The translations under genes and the position numbers were made by a program. This document shows, piece after piece, positions 16,855 through 24,403 of a stretch of 64,000 nucleotides of DNA (the first letter of the stretch is position 1; every line of letters begins with the position of its first letter). The stretch lies in NCBI RefSeq assembly GCF_016924645.1, contig NZ_JAFFJV010000020.1, positions 90,177 through 154,176 of the forward strand, written 5' to 3'. Source of the stretch: Rufibacter psychrotolerans (lineage in GTDB: Bacteria; Bacteroidota; Bacteroidia; Cytophagales; Hymenobacteraceae). The notes beneath the pieces were generated by a model, which made no database searches, was not told the DNA's origin, and saw only the letters and a program-made list of their open reading frames with translations.

Positions 16855-18285
16855 TTAATGCACAATGCTCAATTTGATCATATTGGCGCGTTTCTTCTCC
16901 ATGACCGGCATAGAGCCAATGTTGATAAAGACATCGCCGGTTTGCAGGTGCCCCTCTTTCACCAGGATCTCTTTCAGGTCAGAGATGGTCTCGTCGGTAG
17001 ACACAAAGCGGTCATAGTAGTAGCCTCTGATGCCCCACACCAGGTTCAGGGTGTGCAGGAGCACGCGATTGTCGGTGAAGACGAAGATGTCTGCCTTAGG
17101 GCGGTGCTTGGCCAGTTGCAGGGCCGTGTAACCAGACTTGGTAAGGCAGATGAGCGCGCGGGCATCGGTGTCGCGGGCCAGGGTCACGGCGCTGGCTACC
17201 ACGGTGTCGTTGTAGAAGGTTGGGGACTGGGTGTTAAAGGAAAAATTGCGGTGGAACACCGGTGCCTGTGACTCCACCGATTGGATGGTGCGGGTCATGC
17301 TGCCGATGGTCTCAATAGGATAAGCCCCGGCCGCAGTCTCAGCGCTTAGCATGAGGGTGTCGGCGCCGTCCATGACCGCGTTGGCCACGTCGTTGGTCTC
17401 TGCGCGGGTTGGGCGGGGATTGGTGATCATGCTTTCCATCATCTGGGTGGCAATAATCACGGGTTTGCCCACTGCCTGGCATTTCTCCACAATCATTTTC
17501 TGGAGCATAGGCACTTCTTCCATGCCTACTTCCACCCCAAGGTCGCCCCGGGCCACCATCACGGCGTCAGTGGCCTCAATGATGGAGTCAATGTTGCGGA
17601 TAGCCTCTGGCTTCTCAATCTTAGCCACCACCTTGGTGTCTTTGCCCCGCTCAGCGATGATGCGCTTGATCTCGTGGATATCCTCTACCTTCCGCACGAA
17701 CGAAAGGGCTACCCACTCCACGTCATTGTCTAACCCAAAGTGCAGGTCCTGAATATCCTTTTCCGTGAGGGAAGGGGCGGTTACCACCGTGTCGGGCAGG
17801 TTAATGCCTTTGCGGGGTTTCACCACGCCGCCGTACACCACCTCGGTTTCCACCTCCTTGTCGCCGTCGGTGCTGATCACGGTTACCTCCAGCTTGCCGT
17901 CGTCAATCAGGATGGCGTCGCCGGGGCGCACGTCGTGGGCCAGGCGGGTATAGCTGGTAGACAGGCGCTGCGCGGTACCCACCGATTTGTCGCAGACAAT
18001 GGTGAGGCGCTGGCCGCGCACAATCTCCACGGCCCCGTTCTCAATCTCGTTCAGGCGGATCTTGGGGCCCTGCAAGTCCTGGAGCAAGCAAATATTAAAG
18101 CCTTCCTCGGCGTTAATGGCCCGTACGGCCTGGATAACCTTTAAATGTTCCTGGTGGGCGCCGTGCGAGAAGTTCAGACGAAAAACATCTACTCCTTCCT
18201 GAATGAGGGCACGCAGGCGCTCCGGAGTGTTGCTGGCGGGGCCAACGGTTGCAATAATCTTGGTTTTGTTGAAATGTATAGCCAT
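16855..18285 (-). CDS. pyk: Pyruvate kinase
   Basis: Final step of glycolysis: phosphoenolpyruvate plus ADP to pyruvate plus ATP. The 476-residue protein has the N-terminal KIIATVGPASNTPERL, the barrel with VAKIEKPEAIRNIDSI and the signature MVARGDLGVEVG, and the C-terminal regulatory domain (about 340-476). Length is normal. It follows the IPExxxVDY gene by 3 bp on the same strand, so the pair is an operon. Confidence 0.97.
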   Translation of the reverse strand: MAIHFNKTKIIATVGPASNTPERLRALIQEGVDVFRLNFSHGAHQEHLKVIQAVRAINAEEGFNICLLQDLQGPKIRLNEIENGAVEIVRGQRLTIVCDKSVGTAQRLSTSYTRLAHDVRPGDAILIDDGKLEVTVISTDGDKEVETEVVYGGVVKPRKGINLPDTVVTAPSLTEKDIQDLHFGLDNDVEWVALSFVRKVEDIHEIKRIIAERGKDTKVVAKIEKPEAIRNIDSIIEATDAVMVARGDLGVEVGMEEVPMLQKMIVEKCQAVGKPVIIATQMMESMITNPRPTRAETNDVANAVMDGADTLMLSAETAAGAYPIETIGSMTRTIQSVESQAPVFHRNFSFNTQSPTFYNDTVVASAVTLARDTDARALICLTKSGYTALQLAKHRPKADIFVFTDNRVLLHTLNLVWGIRGYYYDRFVSTDETISDLKEILVKEGHLQTGDVFINIGSMPVMEKKRANMIKLSIVH

Positions 18286-18288
18286 GCG

Positions 18289-18714
18289 CTAGAAAAGCAG
18301 GTTTTCTTTGTAACGTAAACAATGTGGATCAAAGGAACGCACGTACTGCACCAGCGGCACGGCGTTAAGGGTCTGCAAAAGCTCTTGCTGCAGGTGGGTG
18401 AGCCCGCCAGACACTTGTATGACATAGTCATACTCTTTGATGTCAGGTACTAGAAACGGAGAGGCCAGGGTGCTGGTTCCCACAGACCGGTTGCGGAACA
18501 AACGCAAAGAGCCGTGTTCTGCCCGGTGCAGGTAATTAGAGATAACTAACCGCCCTTTGTTCAGGAAATCTATGCACAGGTCTGCCTGTTTCACCAGCCT
18601 AATGCGGAAGTATTTATTCAGCGCCCACGCCAGCGTATGCTCCTTACTGGAAGAGACAACTCCAAATAAGTCGAAATCAAAATCATGTTCTACCTCTAGA
18701 CGAAAAGATTTCAT
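18289..18714 (-). CDS. IPExxxVDY family protein
   Basis: A Bacteroidota-specific family of unknown function named for a motif that appears here as LVPDIKEYDY. The 141-residue protein has an N-terminal LEVEHDFDFDLFGVVSSSKEHTLAWALN segment and no signal peptide or membrane helix, so it is probably cytoplasmic. The start at 18714 (MKSFRLEVEH) is chosen; an open extension to 18798 has no family support and would crowd the acpP promoter. It is 3 bp upstream of pyk and divergent from acpP-fabF-rnc. Confidence 0.85.
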   Translation of the reverse strand: MKSFRLEVEHDFDFDLFGVVSSSKEHTLAWALNKYFRIRLVKQADLCIDFLNKGRLVISNYLHRAEHGSLRLFRNRSVGTSTLASPFLVPDIKEYDYVIQVSGGLTHLQQELLQTLNAVPLVQYVRSFDPHCLRYKENLLF

Positions 18715-18831
18715 GAGTTGTGCGGCACTAGTGGGTAATTTAGGCTTGGGGAGGCAATTTAAAGAAGGTAATTGGAAACACCGCAACCCTTGGCGCAAAA
18801 GTGCACGAATAAAACTATTGCGCGCAATTTG

Positions 18832-18863
18832 TTTGACATTGTGTTGCCAAATCTATTTCTTTG
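18832..18863 (+). promoter_or_regulatory. Candidate acpP promoter
   Basis: TTTG (18832-18835), 20-bp spacer, TTTCTTTG (18856-18863), which matches the TTTG part of TAnnTTTG but not the leading A. It lies 28 bp before the acpP ATG. Confidence 0.45.
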
Positions 18864-18891
18864 CACTGTGTTTTAAAAAACTTCTAAAAAA

Positions 18892-19128
18892 ATGTCAGAA
18901 ATCGCAGAAAAAGTAAGAGCTATTATCATTGATAAATTAGGCGTTGAGGAATCTGAGGTAACGCCTGAGGCTAGCTTTACAAACGACCTGGGTGCCGACT
19001 CTCTTGATACCGTAGAATTGATCATGGAATTTGAGAAAGAATTCAATGTGTCTATTCCAGACGATCAGGCAGAGAACATTGCAACGGTAGGCCAAGCGAT
19101 CAGCTACCTGGAAGAGCACGCTAAGTAA
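18892..19128 (+). CDS. acpP: Acyl carrier protein
   Basis: Carries growing fatty acids on a phosphopantetheine arm attached to Ser37 in the motif GADSLDTVEL. The 78-residue acidic protein has the normal length and the NDLGADSLD signature. It heads an acpP-fabF-rnc operon, the common arrangement. Confidence 0.97.
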   Translation: MSEIAEKVRAIIIDKLGVEESEVTPEASFTNDLGADSLDTVELIMEFEKEFNVSIPDDQAENIATVGQAISYLEEHAK

Positions 19129-19205
19129 TCCCTTCCTTCTTTTTTCCCTCTATCGATCCAATTTTTTACCTTATCATACAGGTTCTTTCCCTCTACTAGC
19201 AGCGT

Positions 19206-20459
19206 ATGGAGCTTAAGAGAGTTGTAGTAACTGGCCTTGGTGCGCTTACCCCTCTGGGGAATACCGTCTCTGAATACTGGAACGGCCTCGTGAACGGGGT
19301 GAGTGGGGCAGCGCCCATCACTCGCTTTGATGCCTCAAAGTTTAAGACCCAATTTGCCTGTGAAGTAAAAGGGTATGATCCTGAGCAATACTTTGACCGT
19401 AAAGAGGCCCGTAAAATGGACCTCTTTACGCAATTTGCGGTAATTGTGGCCGATGAAGCCGTGAAAGACGCCCGCCTGGATGATGAGTCTCTCAACAAAG
19501 AGCGCATTGGGGTTATCTGGGGCTCTGGCATTGGCGGTCTGCGTACCTTCCAGGAAGAGTGCGTGAACTTTGCCAACGGTGACGGAACACCGCGGTTCAA
19601 TCCTTTCTTTATTCCTAAAATGATCGCCGACATCAGCGCCGGTCATATCTCCATCAAATACGGGTTCAGAGGTCCAAACTTTGTGACCGTTTCAGCCTGT
19701 GCCTCGGCTACCAACGCTTTAATTGACTCGTTCAACTACATCCGTTTGGGAATGGTGGACGTGGTGGTGAGCGGTGGCTCTGAAGCCGCCGTGACAGAGG
19801 CCGGTATTGGTGGGTTCAATGCTCTGAAAGCCCTTTCTGAGCGCAATGACTCTCCGGCAACCGCTTCCCGTCCGTTTGACAAAGAGCGCGACGGGTTTGT
19901 GCTGGGCGAAGGCGCGGCTGCCATTGTGCTGGAGGAATACGAGCACGCCAAAGCCCGCGGGGCCAAAATTTACGCCGAGTTGATTGGCGGCGGTATGTCT
20001 GCCGATGCGTACCACATCACCGCCCCGCACCCAGAGGGATTGGGCGCCCGCAACGTGATGGCCAACGCCCTCAAAGACTCCGGCATCAGACCAGAAGAGG
20101 TAGACTACATCAACGTGCACGGCACTTCCACGCCGCTGGGCGATGTGAGCGAAGCCAAAGCCATTGAGTATGTGTTTGGCGACCACGCCTACAACCTCAA
20201 CATCAGCTCTACCAAATCCATGACCGGGCACCTGTTGGGCGCCGCCGGAGCCATAGAGGCGGTTGCGTCTATTCTGTCTATCCAGCACGGAGTGGTGCCG
20301 CCTACTATCAACCACACCACAGATGATGACCAGTTCAATCCTAAGCTGAACTTCACGTTTAACCAAGCGCAGCAGCGGGATGTAAAGGTAGCCATGAGCA
20401 ACACCTTTGGGTTTGGCGGACACAATACCTCCGTAATTTTCAAAAAGGTTACTGAGTAG
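19206..20459 (+). CDS. fabF: 3-oxoacyl-ACP synthase II
   Basis: Elongates fatty acids by condensing malonyl-ACP with acyl-ACP. The 417-residue protein has the catalytic cysteine in TVSACASATN (Cys165) and the two histidines in NVHGTSTPLGD and MTGHLLGAAG. It lies 77 bp after acpP, and its TAG stop overlaps the GTG start of rnc by one base (TAGTG), implying translational coupling. Confidence 0.97.
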   Translation: MELKRVVVTGLGALTPLGNTVSEYWNGLVNGVSGAAPITRFDASKFKTQFACEVKGYDPEQYFDRKEARKMDLFTQFAVIVADEAVKDARLDDESLNKERIGVIWGSGIGGLRTFQEECVNFANGDGTPRFNPFFIPKMIADISAGHISIKYGFRGPNFVTVSACASATNALIDSFNYIRLGMVDVVVSGGSEAAVTEAGIGGFNALKALSERNDSPATASRPFDKERDGFVLGEGAAAIVLEEYEHAKARGAKIYAELIGGGMSADAYHITAPHPEGLGARNVMANALKDSGIRPEEVDYINVHGTSTPLGDVSEAKAIEYVFGDHAYNLNISSTKSMTGHLLGAAGAIEAVASILSIQHGVVPPTINHTTDDDQFNPKLNFTFNQAQQRDVKVAMSNTFGFGGHNTSVIFKKVTE

Positions 20460-21214
20460 TGTTCAGCCCGATCAGACCGGTCTTTCGCGCGATCAACAAA
20501 TTCTTTTACAAAGACAAGGCTTTTGTAAATGCCATTACCCACATCACGGGCATGGCACCAGACAACCTGCACCTGTACCAACTGGCGTTCACGCACACCT
20601 CGTACGTGCGCCAGAACCTGAAAGGCAACCAGGAAACCAATGAGCGTCTGGAGTTTTTGGGGGACGCCATCCTGGGCGCGGTCATTGCAGAGTACCTGTT
20701 CAAAAAGTATCCCTACAAAGACGAAGGTTTCCTCACCGAGATCCGGTCGCGCATGGTGAACCGCGAGTCTCTGAATAGCCTGGCCGTGAAGGTAGGGCTC
20801 CATTCCCTTATCAAGGTAGACAATATCTCGGGGGCTACCCGCCACAAGTTCATCAACGGAAACGCCCTGGAGGCTTTGGTAGGCGCCGTGTACCTGGACA
20901 AAGGCTACATTGACACCAAGAGCTTTATCCTGCGCAAGTTGGTAAAACCCCATTTTGACTTGCACCAGCTCACCACCACCACCAGCAACTTCAAGAGCAA
21001 GCTGATTGAGTGGGCCCAGGGGCAGAACCGCAGCATTAGGTTTGAGATTGTGGGCCAGAAGCAAAGTGGCAGCACCACGGAGTTCACTGCGGCGGTAGTG
21101 GTAGACAACGAGATTATTGCCAGCGGCAGCGGCCTCTCCAAGAAAAAAGCCGAGCAAGCCGCCGCTGAGAAAAGCATGGAGGCCCTCAAGGCCAAGGGTG
21201 CCATCCTGCCATAG
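20459..21214 (+). CDS. rnc: Ribonuclease III
   Basis: Cuts double-stranded RNA, including rRNA precursors. The 251-residue protein has the endonuclease domain with ERLEFLGDAILG (about 62-73) and the acidic NALEALVGAVYLD segment, then a C-terminal double-stranded RNA-binding domain (about 175-245; SGLSKKKAEQAAAEKSMEAL). The start is a GTG at 20459 overlapping the fabF stop; the next in-frame Met (residue 32) would remove part of the conserved fold. The N-terminal extension of about 20 residues is typical of Bacteroidota enzymes. Confidence 0.95.
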   Translation: MFSPIRPVFRAINKFFYKDKAFVNAITHITGMAPDNLHLYQLAFTHTSYVRQNLKGNQETNERLEFLGDAILGAVIAEYLFKKYPYKDEGFLTEIRSRMVNRESLNSLAVKVGLHSLIKVDNISGATRHKFINGNALEALVGAVYLDKGYIDTKSFILRKLVKPHFDLHQLTTTTSNFKSKLIEWAQGQNRSIRFEIVGQKQSGSTTEFTAAVVVDNEIIASGSGLSKKKAEQAAAEKSMEALKAKGAILP

Positions 21215-21254
21215 TTCTATTTCCCGCACTTTTTCTGAAAACAGCCCTAAAATG
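21214..21254. repeat. Dispersed palindrome, copy 9 (left arm decayed)
   Basis: Right half CTGAAAACAGCCCTAAAATG is close to consensus, the left arm is poor. It begins at the last base of the rnc stop. Confidence 0.55.
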
Positions 21255-21297
21255 CACTATTCACAGGTGCGTTCAGTAGACCTTTCCTAAGGTATTC

Positions 21298-21327
21298 TTG
21301 CTTCTGCGGCGTATAGTCTTAGTTTTG
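21298..21327 (+). promoter_or_regulatory. nadE promoter
   Basis: TTG (21298-21300), 19-bp spacer, TAGTTTTG (21320-21327): a close match to the Bacteroidota consensus. It predicts a 5' leader of about 90 nt. Confidence 0.6.
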
Positions 21328-21422
21328 TAGTGTTCAGGCCGGCGCATTTACGCGGGCCAAACTCCAGTTTCTAACATGCAGGCGGGTTCTTGCGTTAGAA
21401 AAGCCTTAAACACGACCAAACT

Positions 21423-23282
21423 ATGAAACTTGCAGGCGCGGCCCTCAACCAGACTCCCCTGGATTGGGACAACAACCTCCGTAACATCAAATCGGCCATT
21501 GAGCAGGCCAAAGAACAGAACGTAGACCTTCTCTGCCTCCCCGAGATGAGCATTCCCGGCTACGGCTGCGAAGACCTTTTCCTGAGCGAATGGGTAGCGT
21601 TGGAGTGCTTTGAGCGGCTGCTGGAGATAAAGGAGTGGTGCGACGGCGTGATTGTGTGCGTGGGGCTTCCCATTCGGTTGAACAACACCACGTACAACAC
21701 CGCCTGCGTCATCAAAGACAGGCAGATCTTAGGCTTTACCGCCAAGCAGTTCCTGGCCAATGACGGCGTTCATTACGAGCCGCGCTGGTTCAGTTCCTGG
21801 GTGCCCAATACGGTGGAGCAGTTTGAGATGCTGGGCCAGACCTACCAGATCGGCGACCTTATCTATGAACACCAGGGCGTGAAGTTCGCGTTTGAGATCT
21901 GCGAGGATGCCTGGCGCAACGCCAACCGGCCGGCCTACCGACACAAGCCCAAAGGCGTGCAGCTCATCATCAACCCCAGCGCCAGCCACTTTGCCATGAG
22001 CAAGACCGATGTGCGTTACCACCTGGTGGTAGATGCCTCCCGGGAGTTTGAATGCACCTACCTGTACGTGAACCTTCTGGGCAATGAGGCCGGTAAAATG
22101 ATCTACGATGGCGAAATTATCATCGCCCAGAACGGCAACGTGGTGCTACGCAATCAACTGCTTTCGTTTAAGAGCGTGGACTTTGAATGCGCCGAGGTCT
22201 CCTTTGAGAATCCTTTGCCTCTCACGGCGGTGCAGCCGTTGCCGCCCGTAGACGAGAACATTGAATTTATCTCGGCCATTTCGCTGGCTTTGTTTGACTA
22301 CCTGCGCAAAAGCCGCAGCCGGGGCTTTGTGCTGTCGCTCAGCGGCGGGGCCGATTCTTCTTTATGCGCCGTGGCCGTAGCCGAAATGGTGCGCCGGGCC
22401 GTGGCCGAGATTGGATTGGAAGAATTCGTGCAGAAAACCAACTGCCTCACGCCCGAGGAGCTTCCTATTTTTGGGCAGTTTTCGGGAGATGCGCTTAGAA
22501 ACGCCTTGGTGGGCAAACTGCTGGTAACCGCGTACCAGGGCACCGTCAACTCCTCAGATGATACTTACCGCTCCGCAGAAGAACTGGCCAAATCCATCGG
22601 GGCCGTCTTCTACAACTGGACCATTGACGAGGAAGTGAGAAGTTACCGGGACAAGATAGAGCACGCCATTGGGCGTGAACTCACCTGGGAGCAAGATGAT
22701 TTGACCCTACAGAACATTCAGGCCCGGGTGCGCGCGCCCGGCATCTGGATGCTGGCCAACCTCAGAAACTCGCTGCTCTTGGCTACCTCTAACCGCTCAG
22801 AAGCCTCGGTAGGGTACGCCACCATGGACGGAGACACCGCCGGTAGTATCTCACCCATTGCCGGGGTAGACAAAGCGTTCATCCGGCAGTGGCTGGTGTG
22901 GGCGCAGTTGCAGTTGGGGTACGAGGGCCTGCAGTACGTGAACAACCTGCAACCTTCGGCGGAGTTGCGGCCCCTGGAGAAAACCCAGACCGATGAAGAG
23001 GACCTCATGCCGTATCCGCTCCTGAACCAGTTTGAGCGGCTGGCTTTCTACAACCGCCTTTCGCCGCAGCAGGTGTTTCAGGAACTGAAGGGCACCTACC
23101 CAGACGACCAACTGCGCCAATTCATCCAGCGGTTCTATTCGCTCTGGAGCCGCAACCAATGGAAGCGCGAACGCTACGCCCCGGCCTTCCACCTGGACGA
23201 TTACAACGTGGACCCGCGCAGCTGGCTCCGCTTCCCCATCCTGAGCGGCGGTTTCCGGCAGGAGTTGAGGGAGCTGGGGTAA
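21423..23282 (+). CDS. nadE: Glutamine-dependent NAD+ synthetase
   Basis: Last step of NAD synthesis: amidates nicotinate adenine dinucleotide using ammonia from glutamine. The 619-residue protein has an N-terminal nitrilase-type glutaminase domain (about 1-280; CLPEMSIPGYGCEDLFL, and the catalytic-cysteine segment KFAFEICEDAW) and a C-terminal synthetase domain with the pyrophosphate loop SLSGGADSSLCA (about 305-316). Length is normal for the two-domain type. Monocistronic, with its own promoter. Confidence 0.95.
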   Translation: MKLAGAALNQTPLDWDNNLRNIKSAIEQAKEQNVDLLCLPEMSIPGYGCEDLFLSEWVALECFERLLEIKEWCDGVIVCVGLPIRLNNTTYNTACVIKDRQILGFTAKQFLANDGVHYEPRWFSSWVPNTVEQFEMLGQTYQIGDLIYEHQGVKFAFEICEDAWRNANRPAYRHKPKGVQLIINPSASHFAMSKTDVRYHLVVDASREFECTYLYVNLLGNEAGKMIYDGEIIIAQNGNVVLRNQLLSFKSVDFECAEVSFENPLPLTAVQPLPPVDENIEFISAISLALFDYLRKSRSRGFVLSLSGGADSSLCAVAVAEMVRRAVAEIGLEEFVQKTNCLTPEELPIFGQFSGDALRNALVGKLLVTAYQGTVNSSDDTYRSAEELAKSIGAVFYNWTIDEEVRSYRDKIEHAIGRELTWEQDDLTLQNIQARVRAPGIWMLANLRNSLLLATSNRSEASVGYATMDGDTAGSISPIAGVDKAFIRQWLVWAQLQLGYEGLQYVNNLQPSAELRPLEKTQTDEEDLMPYPLLNQFERLAFYNRLSPQQVFQELKGTYPDDQLRQFIQRFYSLWSRNQWKRERYAPAFHLDDYNVDPRSWLRFPILSGGFRQELRELG

Positions 23283-23319
23283 TGTGCTGATGTGCTAATT
23301 TTAGAATGATGTAAATTTC

Positions 23320-23359
23320 CCGTTTTCAGGCTCATTTCTGGAATAGAGCCCGAAAACGG
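23320..23359. repeat. Dispersed palindrome, copy 10
   Basis: CCGTTTTCAGGCTCATTTC, loop TG, GAATAGAGCCCGAAAACGG; 16 of 19 pairs match. Located 38 bp after nadE. Confidence 0.8.
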
Positions 23360-23367
23360 ATTCCAGC

Positions 23368-23527
23368 GCCGTAGCGTCGTTCCGCGGAACGACGTGTCTC
23401 CCTGAAACTGAAACGCCTCAGATAAAAAAAGGCCTGAAGCCAGGGCAAAGCTGCGACACAAGGGTCTTAAAATTTGCGGCGGTTTTGCTGCGTAGAACAA
23501 CGTCGTTCCGCGGAACGACGCTACGGC
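23368..23527. repeat. 160-bp element bounded by perfect 28-bp inverted repeats
   Basis: Positions 23368-23395 and 23500-23527 are exact reverse complements. Each contains the self-palindrome CGTCGTTCCGCGGAACGACG plus an outer GCCGTAG tail. The 104-bp centre has no gene. No target duplication is obvious. This could be a small non-autonomous mobile element, or two copies of one palindromic repeat in opposite orientation. Confidence 0.75.
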
Positions 23528-23603
23528 GGTGATAAGAAAGAATCCCGACCTTGTTGCTGTTGGCTGGGTTTGGGCTCAATTCCGTAAATGAAGTCGAAAA
23601 CAG

Positions 23604-24305
23604 ATGGCTGCGCAGCGGCGCAAAAGACAAATCAACCTTATGGATGACCTGGAATGCCCCTCGGGCTTTAATGAACCGGAACGCAAGGCGTGGCAGTTTG
23701 CGGTGCAGGCCCACGGGGAGCAGCGCCGCAAGTACAACCAGGAGCCGTACGTGCGGCACCTGGAGCGGGTGGCCCACACGGTGATGGCCTACGGCGGCAC
23801 CACGGGCATGGTCATGGCGGCCCTCTTGCACGATGTGCTGGAAGATACCCCCGTGACCGAGGCCGAGCTGCGCACGTTTCTGGAGGAAGCCTGCCAGAAC
23901 ACCATTGTAAAGCCTGCCGAGGTGCTGCAGCTGGTGCTGGACCTCACCGATCAGTTCACCAAAGAACAGGCGCCCGGCTACAACCGCAAACGCCGCAAAG
24001 AGATGGAGCGCCAGCGCATTGCCCAGACCTCGCCCCGCGCGCAGACCATCAAACTGGCCGACATCATTGACAATACCCGCGACATCATTCAGCACGACAT
24101 CAGCTTTGCAAAGGTGTACATTCCTGAGATAGTGGCTACCCTGGAGGTGCTGAGGCAGGCCGAGCCCTTCAAATTGTACCTGCTGGCCTGTTATGAGGTG
24201 CAAACGGCGGTGTTCAAGCTGGAGGAAGACAGGAGGGCCAGAACTAGTCCGCAAGAACAGGATGTACCCGGCCCGGAGGAACTCTCTAACCGTCCGGCTG
24301 GCTAA
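23604..24305 (+). CDS. HD-domain hydrolase, MESH1/RelA-SpoT-like
   Basis: A 233-residue cytoplasmic protein with the HD phosphohydrolase pattern of the SpoT/MESH1 group: EPYVRHLERVAHTVMAYG (first metal histidine), ALLHDVLEDT (HD plus ED) and TIKLADIIDNTRDI (final aspartate). It lacks the synthetase, TGS and ACT domains of long RelA/SpoT proteins. A likely role is hydrolysis of (p)ppGpp or a related nucleotide, inferred only from the HD pattern. MDDLE at 23640 is an alternative start. It ends 31 bp before a perfect palindrome shared with the convergent barrel gene. Confidence 0.82.
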   Translation: MAAQRRKRQINLMDDLECPSGFNEPERKAWQFAVQAHGEQRRKYNQEPYVRHLERVAHTVMAYGGTTGMVMAALLHDVLEDTPVTEAELRTFLEEACQNTIVKPAEVLQLVLDLTDQFTKEQAPGYNRKRRKEMERQRIAQTSPRAQTIKLADIIDNTRDIIQHDISFAKVYIPEIVATLEVLRQAEPFKLYLLACYEVQTAVFKLEEDRRARTSPQEQDVPGPEELSNRPAG

Positions 24306-24335
24306 GGTATGCGCCATTGGCGGGTGCCAGACAGT

Positions 24336-24387
24336 AAACCCGTTTCGGGGCTGGTTTCAGAAAACCAGCCCCGAAACGGGTTTTTTA
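24336..24387. repeat. Dispersed palindrome, copy 11: perfect, acting as bidirectional terminator
   Basis: Arms of 22 bp (24336-24357 and 24362-24383) pair without a mismatch around loop CAGA, with A's at one end and a T run at the other. Core CGTTTCGGGGCTGG / CCAGCCCCGAAACG. It lies exactly between the convergent HD and barrel genes and is the only hairpin there. Confidence 0.9.
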
Positions 24388-24403
24388 AGTACTTCCCTAG
24401 CGC

